Positions 8,301 through 16,648 are shown, counted from the stretch's first letter. The stretch is 31,503 nucleotides of DNA from Bacteroidales bacterium UBA1187 (GCA_002309835.1 DBYL01000002.1:19099-50601); one strand, 5' to 3'. A program made the numbers and translations. Notes: generated by a model from the letters alone, not told the origin.

Positions 8301-8884
8301 GACGCTGGTTGCTCATAGTACTAACGATGCTTCCGCTGGCGCTACACGCCCAGACCGATAGCATCTATTACCGCAAGCCTGATGCGATAAAAGCTGTCTG
8401 GCTAGGTACTATCTGCCCGGGAGCGGGACAGATTTACAACAAGTCCTATTGGAAGCTGCCGATCGTCTATGGGGCATTCATGGGATGCGGCTATGCCATC
8501 AGTTGGACGCAGAACAGATACAGCAGTTTTAAGACCGCTTATCTGGATCTGTATAACGATGTACAGGCCGGCACGGTGAGCGAAGACCCGAGTAAAACTT
8601 ATATCGCCGTCATCCCCGATGGCTATGACCTACAGCGCGTAGGAGGTGCCGCTACATGGATGAAGACGCTGAACAACCATCAGCAGATCTATCGTCGCTA
8701 CCGCGACTACTCGATCGTAGCCATTGTGGTCGCCTATGCGCTCTCGCTCGTAGATGCCTACGTCGATGCCCAGCTGTTCGATTACGATATATCGCCCGAC
8801 CTGTCGCTCAACGTAGAACCTCAGATATATTTTGACCCTCAGCACCAGCAGAGTGCTGAACTTAAATTAGCTATTCGATTTTGA
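8297..8884 (+). CDS. DUF5683 family membrane protein
   Basis: The product is 195 residues. It has an N-terminal signal-like hydrophobic segment ending HAQ, then the DUF5683 core KPDAIKAVWLGTICPGAGQIYN and YWKLPIVYGAFMGCGYAISW, and a further hydrophobic segment (SIVAIVVAYALSLVDAYVDA). Function is not established; the GxGQIYN motif recalls small membrane proteins of the TM2/DUF5683 type. In Bacteroidota this family is commonly encoded directly after parB and before a MltD-like gene, as here. The start is TTG at 8297, which overlaps the parB stop as TTGA; no better ATG lies ahead of the signal-like segment. Confidence 0.8.
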   Translation: MRRWLLIVLTMLPLALHAQTDSIYYRKPDAIKAVWLGTICPGAGQIYNKSYWKLPIVYGAFMGCGYAISWTQNRYSSFKTAYLDLYNDVQAGTVSEDPSKTYIAVIPDGYDLQRVGGAATWMKTLNNHQQIYRRYRDYSIVAIVVAYALSLVDAYVDAQLFDYDISPDLSLNVEPQIYFDPQHQQSAELKLAIRF

Positions 8885-10212
8885 AAAAGATTTTATTCAT
8901 ACTTATCGCTTTAGGGAGTTGTATGCTACTCCCGGCGCAGGAAGTGACAGACACACTAACGACCGATACGACTGCTGTCGAATCGCTGGAACTGGTCCCC
9001 ATGAGCACCGACAGCATTATCGTAGACAGCACCCCTACGGGGCCTCAGCCTTATTATACACAGTGGAACGACAGCGAGCTCAATGATATCGAGATGCGCG
9101 CGCTGGACTTGAGTCTGCGTTGGTTGGACACCACCAATTGTACGGCTGTGCACGATACTACTGCTCTACCCGACTCCGTCTATAAGGCGCGTCTGCAAGC
9201 TCTGCCGTGCGTGATGGAGCTGCCGTATAACGAGCGCGTACGCGCGTTCATATTACGTTATGTGCGTAACAGTCCTAAGCAGGTGGCGCGCATGATGCGC
9301 ATGGGTGACTATTATTTCCCGATTTTCGAAGAAGCCTTAGGCCGCTATAACCTGCCTTACGAATTGAAATACCTGCCGATCATCGAGTCGGCGCTCAACC
9401 CTATTGCCCGTTCTTACGTCGGCGCAGCCGGTCTATGGCAGTTCATGCCGGCTACAGGTAAGTTATACGGGCTGGAGATCAACTCGCTGGTGGATGAACG
9501 TATGGACGCGCTCAAAGCAACAGACGCCGCTTGCCGCTTCTTGAGTAGTATGTACAACATTTATAAAGACTGGTCACTCGTCATTGCTGCCTATAACTGC
9601 GGAAGCGGAAATGTCAACAAGGCTATCCGTCGTGCGAACGGCAAACGCGATTTCTGGTCTATCTATCCCTTCCTGCCGCGCGAAACGCGTAACTACGTAC
9701 CGATCTTCATCGCCGCCAACTACGCAATGAACTACGGGGCCGAACACGGTATATGCAAGGCACCGGTAGAGAAAGCGATGATTACCGATACAATCTGTAC
9801 GGCCGAGCGCATCCACCTGCAGCAGATAAGCGATAACTTAGGCATCAGCATGGATGAATTACGAAGGCTCAACCCGCAGTACTCGCGGGATATCCTCCCC
9901 GGAGGCAAACCCTATGCGCTATGCCTGCCATCCGAGAAAATGGGTGTTTTCATCGACCGTCAGGACTCCATCATGGCCTACAAAGCCGACAGCCTTATCA
10001 ATAATCGCCGCTCAGAGATCGAGTTGGCCAAAGAGACCTCTATCAACGGGGCTTACCGCGTGAACGGCGTCACCTATTATACCATCAAGAAAGGCGACAC
10101 CTTAGGCGGCATAGCCAAGAAATTCCATTGTACGGTTAAGCAACTCAAGCAATGGAACGGCCTGAAGAACGATAATATCCGAGACGGCAAGAAACTAAAG
10201 ATTTGCAAATAA
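8881..10212 (+). CDS. mltD: MltD-like membrane-associated lytic murein transglycosylase with LysM
   Basis: The product is predicted to cleave the MurNAc-GlcNAc bond of peptidoglycan non-hydrolytically in the periplasm. It has 443 residues with a signal peptide (MKKILFILIALGSCMLLPAQ). After an acidic linker comes an SLT domain, with the catalytic Glu169 in LPIIESALNP, the GAAGLWQFMPATG motif (181-193) and AAYNCGSGNVNKAI. A degenerate LysM-like region spans about 308-350, and a good LysM lies at 399-442 (YYTIKKGDTLGGIAKKFH). The start codon is TTG, again in a TTGA overlap with the previous stop. Its stop shares one base with the next ATG (TAATG). Confidence 0.9.
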   Translation: MKKILFILIALGSCMLLPAQEVTDTLTTDTTAVESLELVPMSTDSIIVDSTPTGPQPYYTQWNDSELNDIEMRALDLSLRWLDTTNCTAVHDTTALPDSVYKARLQALPCVMELPYNERVRAFILRYVRNSPKQVARMMRMGDYYFPIFEEALGRYNLPYELKYLPIIESALNPIARSYVGAAGLWQFMPATGKLYGLEINSLVDERMDALKATDAACRFLSSMYNIYKDWSLVIAAYNCGSGNVNKAIRRANGKRDFWSIYPFLPRETRNYVPIFIAANYAMNYGAEHGICKAPVEKAMITDTICTAERIHLQQISDNLGISMDELRRLNPQYSRDILPGGKPYALCLPSEKMGVFIDRQDSIMAYKADSLINNRRSEIELAKETSINGAYRVNGVTYYTIKKGDTLGGIAKKFHCTVKQLKQWNGLKNDNIRDGKKLKICK

Positions 10213-10541
10213 TGACCGACGGCAAACTATATTACTCGCTGCGCGAAACGGAGACCGAAACAGGCGTTCCGGCTTCTACTTTGCGTTATTGGGAGAAGCA
10301 GTTCGATGGCCTAAACCCACGTAAAGACGGGCACGGCAACCGCTATTATACCAAAGAAAACCAAGAACTCATCAAGCGCATCAAATATATCCGCGATGAG
10401 CTCAAGATCACGCGCATCGAAGCCATCCGCAAGGAACTCAAAGACAACGCCAAGCGCTCGGATGAACGTCAAGCCGCTTTGGACATTCTGCTGCGCGTCA
10501 AAGAGGAATTATGTGAAATTCGCAAAATGATTAAACAATGA
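10212..10541 (+). CDS. MerR-like helix-turn-helix regulator
   Basis: The product is 109 residues. The N-terminal MerR HTH reads YYSLRETETETGVPASTLRYWEK, with the conserved TLRYWE, followed by the wing segment RYYTKENQELIKRIKYI. A coiled-coil helix rich in Lys and Glu fills the C-terminal third, which would serve dimerisation. There is no effector domain, so no ligand can be suggested. The ATG at 10212 overlaps the mltD stop by one base; an in-frame TTG nine bases upstream is less likely. Genes of this kind next to mltD/parB are common in Bacteroidales. The stop overlaps the next gene by ATGA. Confidence 0.87.
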   Translation: MTDGKLYYSLRETETETGVPASTLRYWEKQFDGLNPRKDGHGNRYYTKENQELIKRIKYIRDELKITRIEAIRKELKDNAKRSDERQAALDILLRVKEELCEIRKMIKQ

Positions 10542-12994
10542 AGATAAACTGGAAGAAACTAACGCCCTATATCGTTGCGATAGTGGCATTTCTGGCTTTT
10601 GCTGTGTTCTACTGCAGTCCGCTGCTCGAGGGCAAGGTGCTCTATGCCGGAGATACATTAAACTGGAAAGGCGCTGCGCACCAAACTCAGGAATACACCG
10701 CTAAAACAGGCGAGTCCTGCTGGTGGACGGGTTCGATGTTCAGCGGGATGCCATCGTATCAGGTTGACGCACATATCCCTTCGCATAAGGTGGCTCACGG
10801 ATGGATACGTAATTTTCTCCATCTCGGATTAGGAGAAACAATGGGTATCCTGTTCGGTTATTTCCTCTGTTTCTACATCCTTCTACTTTGCTTTGGCGTC
10901 AATCCATGGATTAGTATCGCCGGAGCCTTCGCTATGGGGATGAGTAGCTATTTCTTCCTGATTATCCCCGCCGGTCACGTAACGAAAGCTATTGCCTTAG
11001 GTTTCTTACCAGCCATTATCGGCGGCATACATCTTGTCTTCCAGCGCAAGTACTGGTTAGGGATTCCGATTATGTTGCTCTTCGGCGTTACCAGTATTAC
11101 CTTACACCCACAGATGACCTATTATATCGCCATGCTCATCGGAGTGATGGCGATAGCAGAGATATATCTGAAGATCCGCAATAAAGAATGGAAAGATCTC
11201 GGTATCAGCCTTGCTATTTGTCTTGGTTGTATGCTGCTTATTGTCGGTTCGAAAGCTTGTTATCTCAAGCTCAACAACGAGTATCTAAAGGAAACCATGC
11301 GTGGCGGGCATAGCGAGCTGACCAAACAAGCGCAAGACAAGCCGGCCGAAGGTCTGGATATCAAGTACGCGACGGATTGGAGTTATGGCAAAGGCGAGAC
11401 GATGACCCTGCTCATCCCGAACTGGGAAGGCGGCGCGAGCGGTTACAATGTAGGAAAAGACTCCGAGCTCTGCAAGGCGATGCGCAAGCAAGGCGTAGCG
11501 AAACGCGATGCAGAGAATTTCTGTGCGCACGCGCCCACATATCGCGGCGAGAAGATGTTCACCAGCGGAGCAGTGTATGTAGGCGCCATAGTGTGCTTCC
11601 TCTTCCTATTAGGTCTTCTGATAGTCCCCGGACCATATAAATGGGCACTGCTCTTCGCCACGCTCATGTCTATCTTCCTCGCGTGGGGGAAAAACCTAAT
11701 GTGGCTTACGGAACTATTCTTCAACTATTTCCCGATGTATAATAAGTTCCGCGCCGTCGAGTCGATATTAGTGGTAGCAGAGATTACTATGCCGCTCTTG
11801 GGCTTCATGGGTCTGCAGCGGATTGTCAATAAGGAGATTGAATGGCCGAAACTGCGCACCTCTCTCTTGATTGCCGGAGGTGTCACAGCAGGCTTGTGCC
11901 TCTTCGGTGCACTCTTTGCCGGCAGCTTTGATATGACGAGTTCTTATGACGAGCAATGGAAAGGTCAAGTGCCGCAATGGTTATATGATGCTATTCTTGA
12001 CCAGCGCATAGCGATGCTACGCGCTGACGCATGGCGCAGCCTCATCTTCGTCCTCCTCGGCTGCGGACTGGTCTTCTGGTACAGTTGGAAACAACAAAAA
12101 GACAATAACCTATCGCCTATCACCTCTCACCTATTATATGCCGGTTTGGCCGCATTAATATTGGCCGATATGTTGCCTATCAACAAGCGTTTCTTCAACA
12201 ATGATAACTTTGTAAAGGCGCGCGACAATGAGGCGTACTTTAAGATGCAACCATATGAAGAGGAGATATTACGCGACACCGATTTGGATTTCCGTGTACT
12301 GAACCTGACGGCAAACACCTTCAATGACTCGCGTACCAGTTATCGTCTCAAGTCTATCGGTGGCTATTCAGCAGTCAAACTGCGCCGTTATCAAGACCTC
12401 ATTGACGAGCATATCAGTAAGATGAACTGGAACGTGCTCAATATGCTCAATACGAAATATATCATCACGCAGCGCGGTGTTTATCCGAATCCTGACGCAA
12501 TGGGTAATGCATGGTTTGTAGATGAGGTGCAATTCGTTCCTGCGCCTGATGACGAGAGCGCCGCTCTCAACACCTTAGATCTGCATAAGACCGCTGTAGC
12601 GGATGAAAAGTTCCGCGAGGTACTGACCTGCAGTCCTCGTCCGAACGCAGAGGATCATATCGTATTAGAGGAATATACGCCGAATAGACTCCGCTATACA
12701 ACGAGTTGCGCGAATGATCGCGTAGCCGTCTTCTCGGAGATATACTATCCGCATGGATGGCATCTATATGTAGATGGAGAAGAGAAAGAGATTGGCCGCG
12801 TTAACTACGTTCTTCGCGCAGCCGTTATTCCGGCCGGCGAACATGACGTACGCATGGAGTTTGTGCCGGATGCGTTAGTTTGGGATAAGTTGGGCTACAC
12901 GCTCGTAATCCTTATACTATTGATATCTACGGGATGTATAGGCCTCAGCCTACGATATTATTTCGCTTCGCGTAAAAACGAAGCAGCGGCGTAG
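10538..12994 (+). CDS. YfhO family multi-spanning membrane protein
   Basis: The product is 818 residues and shows many hydrophobic spans, for example 10-30 (IVAIVAFLAFAVFYCS), then a run through about residues 95-250 and further spans near 345-400, 445-470, 505-525 and 535-550, with a last one at about 785-805. It matches the YfhO family (GT-C-like membrane proteins), in which some members take part in glycosylation of surface polymers. The segment DTLNWKGAAHQTQEY after the first span and the loop GYSAVKLRRYQDLID are typical of the Bacteroidota form. The C-terminal extracytoplasmic part is beta-rich. A four-unit heptamer repeat is translated in a loop near residues 524-533. The 3' end overlaps the convergent GT2 gene by 50 bases. 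Confidence 0.8.
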   Translation: MKINWKKLTPYIVAIVAFLAFAVFYCSPLLEGKVLYAGDTLNWKGAAHQTQEYTAKTGESCWWTGSMFSGMPSYQVDAHIPSHKVAHGWIRNFLHLGLGETMGILFGYFLCFYILLLCFGVNPWISIAGAFAMGMSSYFFLIIPAGHVTKAIALGFLPAIIGGIHLVFQRKYWLGIPIMLLFGVTSITLHPQMTYYIAMLIGVMAIAEIYLKIRNKEWKDLGISLAICLGCMLLIVGSKACYLKLNNEYLKETMRGGHSELTKQAQDKPAEGLDIKYATDWSYGKGETMTLLIPNWEGGASGYNVGKDSELCKAMRKQGVAKRDAENFCAHAPTYRGEKMFTSGAVYVGAIVCFLFLLGLLIVPGPYKWALLFATLMSIFLAWGKNLMWLTELFFNYFPMYNKFRAVESILVVAEITMPLLGFMGLQRIVNKEIEWPKLRTSLLIAGGVTAGLCLFGALFAGSFDMTSSYDEQWKGQVPQWLYDAILDQRIAMLRADAWRSLIFVLLGCGLVFWYSWKQQKDNNLSPITSHLLYAGLAALILADMLPINKRFFNNDNFVKARDNEAYFKMQPYEEEILRDTDLDFRVLNLTANTFNDSRTSYRLKSIGGYSAVKLRRYQDLIDEHISKMNWNVLNMLNTKYIITQRGVYPNPDAMGNAWFVDEVQFVPAPDDESAALNTLDLHKTAVADEKFREVLTCSPRPNAEDHIVLEEYTPNRLRYTTSCANDRVAVFSEIYYPHGWHLYVDGEEKEIGRVNYVLRAAVIPAGEHDVRMEFVPDALVWDKLGYTLVILILLISTGCIGLSLRYYFASRKNEAAA
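12109..12136 (-). repeat. Four tandem heptamers inside yfhO
   Basis: On the plus strand the units are CCTATCG, CCTATCA, CCTCTCA and CCTATTA, 28 bases with no phase break. On the minus strand they read as TRATAGG-type units, very close to the junction arrays near 1000 and 2445. They encode NLSPITSHLL in the loop between two membrane segments of the YfhO protein, where an extra loop is easily tolerated. Confidence 0.8.
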
Positions 12995-13958
12995 CAATAG
13001 ACGGACAACGTCGGCAAATACCCATCAGTATTTGCACCGCTTTCGAGCTTTTCAGATATGCATTCTGTTTATAGTCAGGCACTTCGTTCAGGAGTGCCTG
13101 ATATATTTCTGCATATACCTCTTTGCGTGGTTCAAGTGCGTTTACCACGTAATTGACTAACGAAGAGATATATCCCTTTTTGATATAGAGGAAATCCATC
13201 TCGGCTTTGAATTCATCATATACGCCTTGCTGCTTGGCATAAGTCATGAGTTTGGAGAACACCGTCAGACGCTTCTTGTATTTATCGCTATCCTTTGTGG
13301 TGCACACAGACCCAGGGCGAATAAGATAATGATAGAAGGGCGCATCTACACGAGCCACCGACTGCGCGGTCATCAACGCGCACGCTAAGAAGAAACTGTC
13401 GTCCGCACTTCTGTTCTCCGGATAACGAATGGCGCGTACCTCAATTAAATCGCGGCGGTATAAGAAGGTCCAGAAATAACTTACGTAATGCGTCAAGAAA
13501 AATGCTCGTTTCTCATGCGAGAATGCGCCCTCTTCCACCTCCGGGTTGGTCAATACCTGCGAAGGGGTATCGTCTAAGTAATCCTTGCTTGCCTTGCACA
13601 TACATATATCTGCATTGCCTTGCTCTTTGGCGCGATTATATAATCGTTCGAACATATCCGGTTCAATCCAATCGTCCGAATCTACAAAGGCTATATACTC
13701 TCCTTTGGCTTCTGGAATGGCGAAGTTACGCGCCATGCCGGCGCCTAAGTTATGTTCCGGCGTTAGTATACGAAATTGCTTCTCCCGCGGATGACCAGCG
13801 ATGGTCTGCTTCAATAGTTCTATACTATTATCCGGACCTCTATCATCGACAAACAGAAACTCCATCTCTGGAAGTGTTTGTGCCAAGAGGCTTTGCGTAC
13901 ATTTTACGATATACTCTGCCACACCATAAACGGGCAGGATTACAGAAACCTTAATCAT
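12945..13958 (-). CDS. Glycosyltransferase family 2
   Basis: The product is 337 residues with a GT-A fold domain. It begins VSVILPVYGVAEYIVKCTQSL and has the nucleotide-binding FVDDRGPDNS and the metal-binding DxD region FVDSDDW (91-97). The C-terminal third is helical and ends LRFYAKRNN. Such enzymes transfer single sugars to capsule or O-antigen repeat units in the cytoplasm; donor and acceptor cannot be read. It is the last gene of a minus-strand run (licD-like, GT4, GT2). Its start overlaps the GT4 stop as ATGA, and its end runs 50 bases into the convergent yfhO gene. Confidence 0.88.
   Translation of the reverse strand: MIKVSVILPVYGVAEYIVKCTQSLLAQTLPEMEFLFVDDRGPDNSIELLKQTIAGHPREKQFRILTPEHNLGAGMARNFAIPEAKGEYIAFVDSDDWIEPDMFERLYNRAKEQGNADICMCKASKDYLDDTPSQVLTNPEVEEGAFSHEKRAFFLTHYVSYFWTFLYRRDLIEVRAIRYPENRSADDSFFLACALMTAQSVARVDAPFYHYLIRPGSVCTTKDSDKYKKRLTVFSKLMTYAKQQGVYDEFKAEMDFLYIKKGYISSLVNYVVNALEPRKEVYAEIYQALLNEVPDYKQNAYLKSSKAVQILMGICRRCPSIATPLLRFYAKRNNIVG
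12965..12984. terminator. Weak hairpin in the convergent yfhO / GT2 overlap
   Basis: GCTTCG (12965-12970) and CGAAGC (12979-12984) form a 6-base-pair stem with an 8-base loop in the overlap of the two convergent genes. No T-run follows on either strand, so a terminator role is only a guess from location. Confidence 0.2.
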
Positions 13959-15121
13959 AGATTATCCAATAGTGTTTTCCATTGTTTAGCAATATTCTCA
14001 CGCGAGTAGCGTAAGCAGTCTTTGCGCGCGTTGTCCGACAAGCGTTGCAACGCTTCGGGATTATTCATCAGTTCTTGTAAGCGGTGAGCATAAGCATCTA
14101 TGTCTCCTTCCGGCACGATAATACCATTCTTGTCGTTATCAATGATATCATGCACAGCGCTATAACTATCAAATGCAATCGGCACACATCCGCACTGCTG
14201 CGCTTCAGTAAGAGTCAGTCCCCACCCTTCAAAGGCAGATACCATCAAAAAGATACTTGCTTTCTGATAGTACGGCAGGGGATCTTGGATTCCTTCAAAA
14301 GACACATTGGGCAACTGCCATTTCTGTGCCAATTTCTGGTAGTATTGTGCATCTTCTCCGTAGCCCACAATTCGTAAATACCAGTCAGGTTGATTAGCTT
14401 TTCTCCACACGTGCAGAGCGTGCTTGATACGTTTTTGACGCTCATCTAAGCGAGATACCACCAGCACTTCTTTTTGTTTCTCTTCGTTCTTTATAGCCGC
14501 AGCTGGGAAAGAAAGCATATTGTTAATCACCGCATATCGACTCTCATCACCGCCCACGAAATGATTATATTGCGCGATGAAACCATCAGATAAAAGTACC
14601 ACTTTGTCGGCTTTGTCGTAAGGCACTCTATACTTCTCGCAAACTAACTTGGTAGCTATAGAAGAAGGCAGAAGTTGAATAAGCAGTTGACGCAATGCAG
14701 CACTCTTGTTGCCATGAAATAGTCTGTGCCATAACGTCGGCACATCCATCGGCACCAATTCAAAGCCGGGCATCTGATGATAAACAAACAGCAGTTTAAC
14801 GCCTGTACATTGATCTACTGCTTCGCGTAATTGAGGCATCAGTTGATTTACGCGTGCATCTGATCCCTGTGCAATCACGACTTCAATCGCATTCTTCTTA
14901 ATATAGGCTGCTATTTGTTCTACTTGGTCCTTTTCTCGCAGACATTCCTTCTCTTCAAACACATCCGTAGTCGTCTCCCCGAACTTATTCTCCTGGGTAT
15001 AGAGCGAATAACAATGCATGCCATATATATTCCGCAGCGCCTCCGCCACAGAATACGTAATACGTTCTATTCCTCCTATCAACGGATAGACGTTCTTATT
15101 GGTTACAAAGAGAATATTCAT
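13955..15121 (-). CDS. Glycosyltransferase family 4 (GT-B)
   Basis: The product is 388 residues. The N-terminal domain begins MNILFVTNKNVYPLIGGIER, with the glycine-rich GGIE acceptor-side motif. The C-terminal Rossmann domain contains VVSRLDERQKRIKHAL, LRIVGYGEDAQYY and the donor-binding segment AFEGWGLTLTEAQQCGCVPI, the EGWGLxxxE form of the E-x7-E motif, followed by NDKNGIIVPEGD. This is a retaining glycosyltransferase of the kind used in capsule or LPS O-chain assembly. Specificity is unknown. It lies one base after the licD-like stop and overlaps the GT2 start by four bases, so the three genes are one transcription unit. Confidence 0.9.
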   Translation of the reverse strand: MNILFVTNKNVYPLIGGIERITYSVAEALRNIYGMHCYSLYTQENKFGETTTDVFEEKECLREKDQVEQIAAYIKKNAIEVVIAQGSDARVNQLMPQLREAVDQCTGVKLLFVYHQMPGFELVPMDVPTLWHRLFHGNKSAALRQLLIQLLPSSIATKLVCEKYRVPYDKADKVVLLSDGFIAQYNHFVGGDESRYAVINNMLSFPAAAIKNEEKQKEVLVVSRLDERQKRIKHALHVWRKANQPDWYLRIVGYGEDAQYYQKLAQKWQLPNVSFEGIQDPLPYYQKASIFLMVSAFEGWGLTLTEAQQCGCVPIAFDSYSAVHDIIDNDKNGIIVPEGDIDAYAHRLQELMNNPEALQRLSDNARKDCLRYSRENIAKQWKTLLDNL

Positions 15122-15122
15122 A

Positions 15123-15911
15123 CTATTCGTCTAAAAACGTCACTTCCGCCAGATGGGTAGCTCGTTTCTCTTTCGGTGGGATTTGCATATAATCGCCATA
15201 AAAAGCTATCAACATTTCACTAGGATTAGCGGGACAGGGGAAATTATAGCCTTCAAATTGAATCGTCCCGAATGGAAATATTTCTTCCTCACGCATTAAG
15301 TTAGGGCATCCCCATCCATAGCCATCACCCCACTTATGAGAGTGGAATATCTTTGTCCATGTTCTACAAACCCAGACACAGAATATAGAAGGAAGATAGC
15401 ATACATATCCAAGGAATTTCTCTATGAACCGATCGCTATAGTTATGAATACCACGTAAGCTGCGACTATACACGAAATCTATACTGTGCTTAATCCACTT
15501 TGTGGTCACTAATTCCTCATACGGGATTAAGTCGATATAGATACCTCTTTCTTTCATCCGCTTAGAATAGGGATCATCAAAGATAGAATTTTTATCACGG
15601 ACCTTACAAATTACCATATGGTAGTTCCACTCCGTTGTCCTATCTTGATACACCAAATCATCCGGCAATTCTTTCTGTAGAACCTTTCGTATTTGCGGAA
15701 TATCTTTCGGAAAGATACCAATGTCTAAATCATCATCCCAAGGAATAAATCCACCATGACGCACTGCACCCAGCAATGTTCCTCCGTATAAGAAATAAGG
15801 GATATTATGCCTATCGAATATTGAAGAAACCATCAACAATATATCCAACATGCGCAGTTGTGTCTTACGCAGTACTGAACCTTCCGGATTATACCGTCGC
15901 AAATCTTCCAT
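15123..15911 (-). CDS. LicD family phosphotransferase-like protein
   Basis: LicD-type proteins are nucleotidyltransferase-fold enzymes that transfer phosphocholine or other phospho-substituents to surface glycans. The 262-residue product has the family signature: YFLYGGTLLGAVRHGGFIPW (39-58) followed at once by the acidic metal-binding DDDLDIG (59-65). The rest fits LicD, including DRTTEWNYHMVICKVRD and IYIDLIPYE. The start at 15911 (MEDLRRYNPEG) is chosen because AAGGAG lies 5 bases ahead of it; the frame stays open to an ATG at 15980, but that would add 23 residues unlike the family. Which substituent it adds cannot be told. No choline kinase or CTP:phosphocholine enzyme is in the window. 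Confidence 0.85.
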   Translation of the reverse strand: MEDLRRYNPEGSVLRKTQLRMLDILLMVSSIFDRHNIPYFLYGGTLLGAVRHGGFIPWDDDLDIGIFPKDIPQIRKVLQKELPDDLVYQDRTTEWNYHMVICKVRDKNSIFDDPYSKRMKERGIYIDLIPYEELVTTKWIKHSIDFVYSRSLRGIHNYSDRFIEKFLGYVCYLPSIFCVWVCRTWTKIFHSHKWGDGYGWGCPNLMREEEIFPFGTIQFEGYNFPCPANPSEMLIAFYGDYMQIPPKEKRATHLAEVTFLDE

Positions 15912-15967
15912 ATATCTCCTTATATTTTTCTCTTCTATTAAAAATTTGCATGTCCATTTTGACATTT

Positions 15968-15980
15968 TTGACCATGTCAA
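15968..15980. promoter_or_regulatory. Palindrome TTGAC-cat-GTCAA upstream of licD-like gene
   Basis: Perfect 5-base arms with a 3-base spacer lie 57 bases upstream of the proposed licD-like start, next to three tandem copies containing the same GGTCA / TGACC core. It could be a DNA-binding operator or an RNA hairpin in the leader; nothing in the sequence decides which. Confidence 0.35.
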
Positions 15981-15984
15981 CCCG

Positions 15985-16011
15985 ATTTGGTCAATTTGGT
16001 CAATTTGGTCA
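15985..16011. repeat. Three exact tandem 9-mers upstream of the licD-like gene
   Basis: The unit ATTTGGTCA occurs three times with no mismatch (15985-15993, 15994-16002, 16003-16011). The flanks carry related GGTCAT and GACCAT words. The repeat lies in the 238-base gene-free stretch 15912-16149 between kdsC and the licD-like gene, the only sizeable non-coding stretch of the region. No clear Bacteroidota -7 element (TAnnTTTG) was found on the minus strand here. Confidence 0.85.
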
Positions 16012-16063
16012 TGTCATTTTTTCATTCTTTTTTGGATCCTCTTGTGTTATTTTTGGCTACAAA

Positions 16064-16089
16064 AACGTTCAAAGAACGTTCAAAACGTT
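16064..16089. repeat. Three AACGTT palindromes in the kdsC / licD intergenic region
   Basis: AACGTT occurs at 16064-16069, 16075-16080 and 16084-16089, each followed by CA or AG, with 11- and 9-base spacing. The spacing is close to one helical turn, so regulator binding is possible. The stretch is AT-rich and carries no reading frame of note. Confidence 0.55.
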
Positions 16090-16149
16090 AGTGATTCTTT
16101 AGATATTCGTTAAATATTCCTTAGTCATTACCCTTCCAATCACCTACCC

Positions 16150-16635
16150 TCATCCCACTAAAATCCTATCCGTCACTTCTCGAATCGCTCCTTGTCCGCC
16201 CGGTGTCTTCAGCACATGAATGCCCGGAATAGACAGTACTTCCGGTCGCGCATTTGGTGGACAGCAGGGATAGCCGACATGAGAGAGAAGTTCCACATCA
16301 TTGATATCATCGCCTACGTAGCACACTTCGCCTAACGAAATACCCAACTCGGCACATATCTGCTGTGCCGCTTGCAGTTTGGTCAAACAGTCGGGATTGA
16401 CCTTGCTGCCGACTCCTAAGTACAGATATTTCAGTTTTAGTTTCTCTGCCCGGGCCTTTACGATCATCGAGTTCTCTGACGTCAAGATACCGCACGGAAT
16501 ACCTGCCTGCTGCAGACATACCATGCCCATCCCGTCATAAACGCAGAAACGCTTCATCGTCTCGCCTTCGGCGGTATAATACATTCCGCCATCCGTCAGA
16601 CAACCGTCCACATCCGTCAAAAATAACTTCACCAT
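16150..16635 (-). CDS. kdsC: 3-deoxy-D-manno-octulosonate-8-phosphate phosphatase KdsC (HAD family)
   Basis: KdsC hydrolyses Kdo-8-phosphate to Kdo in the LPS pathway. The 161-residue product is a cap-less HAD of the C0 subfamily. It shows the catalytic DVDGCLTDGG motif (Asp8 nucleophile, Asp10), ILTSENS (motif II), a Lys in the VNPDCLTK region and VGDDINDVELL (motif IV). The C-terminal TPGGQGAIREVTDRIL is the conserved KdsC tail. Related HADs act on N-acylneuraminate-9-phosphate, but the neighbouring kdsD favours Kdo. ATG at 16635 starts right before the HAD motif and is preferred to the upstream in-frame start at 16671, which would overlap kdsD. Confidence 0.92.
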   Translation of the reverse strand: MVKLFLTDVDGCLTDGGMYYTAEGETMKRFCVYDGMGMVCLQQAGIPCGILTSENSMIVKARAEKLKLKYLYLGVGSKVNPDCLTKLQAAQQICAELGISLGEVCYVGDDINDVELLSHVGYPCCPPNARPEVLSIPGIHVLKTPGGQGAIREVTDRILVG

Positions 16636-16648
16636 AATGATTAATGAT
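16632..16648 (-). repeat. Two tandem heptamers bridging kdsD stop and kdsC start
   Basis: On the minus strand ATCATTA occurs twice in tandem, directly followed by TGG. The first copy contains part of the kdsD stop TAA (16641-16643), and the second runs into the kdsC ATG (16633-16635). The unit differs from the TKAAWGG type, but the period and the position are the same as at the other junctions. Confidence 0.6.

Noticed and set aside
15776..16102. Plus-strand 108-codon open frame across the licD-like start and the repeat region
   Set aside because: It is antisense to the licD-like gene, and the remainder only translates the 9-base repeat (FGQFGQFG); no domain or start signal.
16113..16149. 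Further heptamer array after kdsC (G-rich on the minus strand)
   Set aside because: One unit resembles TGATTGG, but the phase breaks after two units; too weak to list as a repeat.
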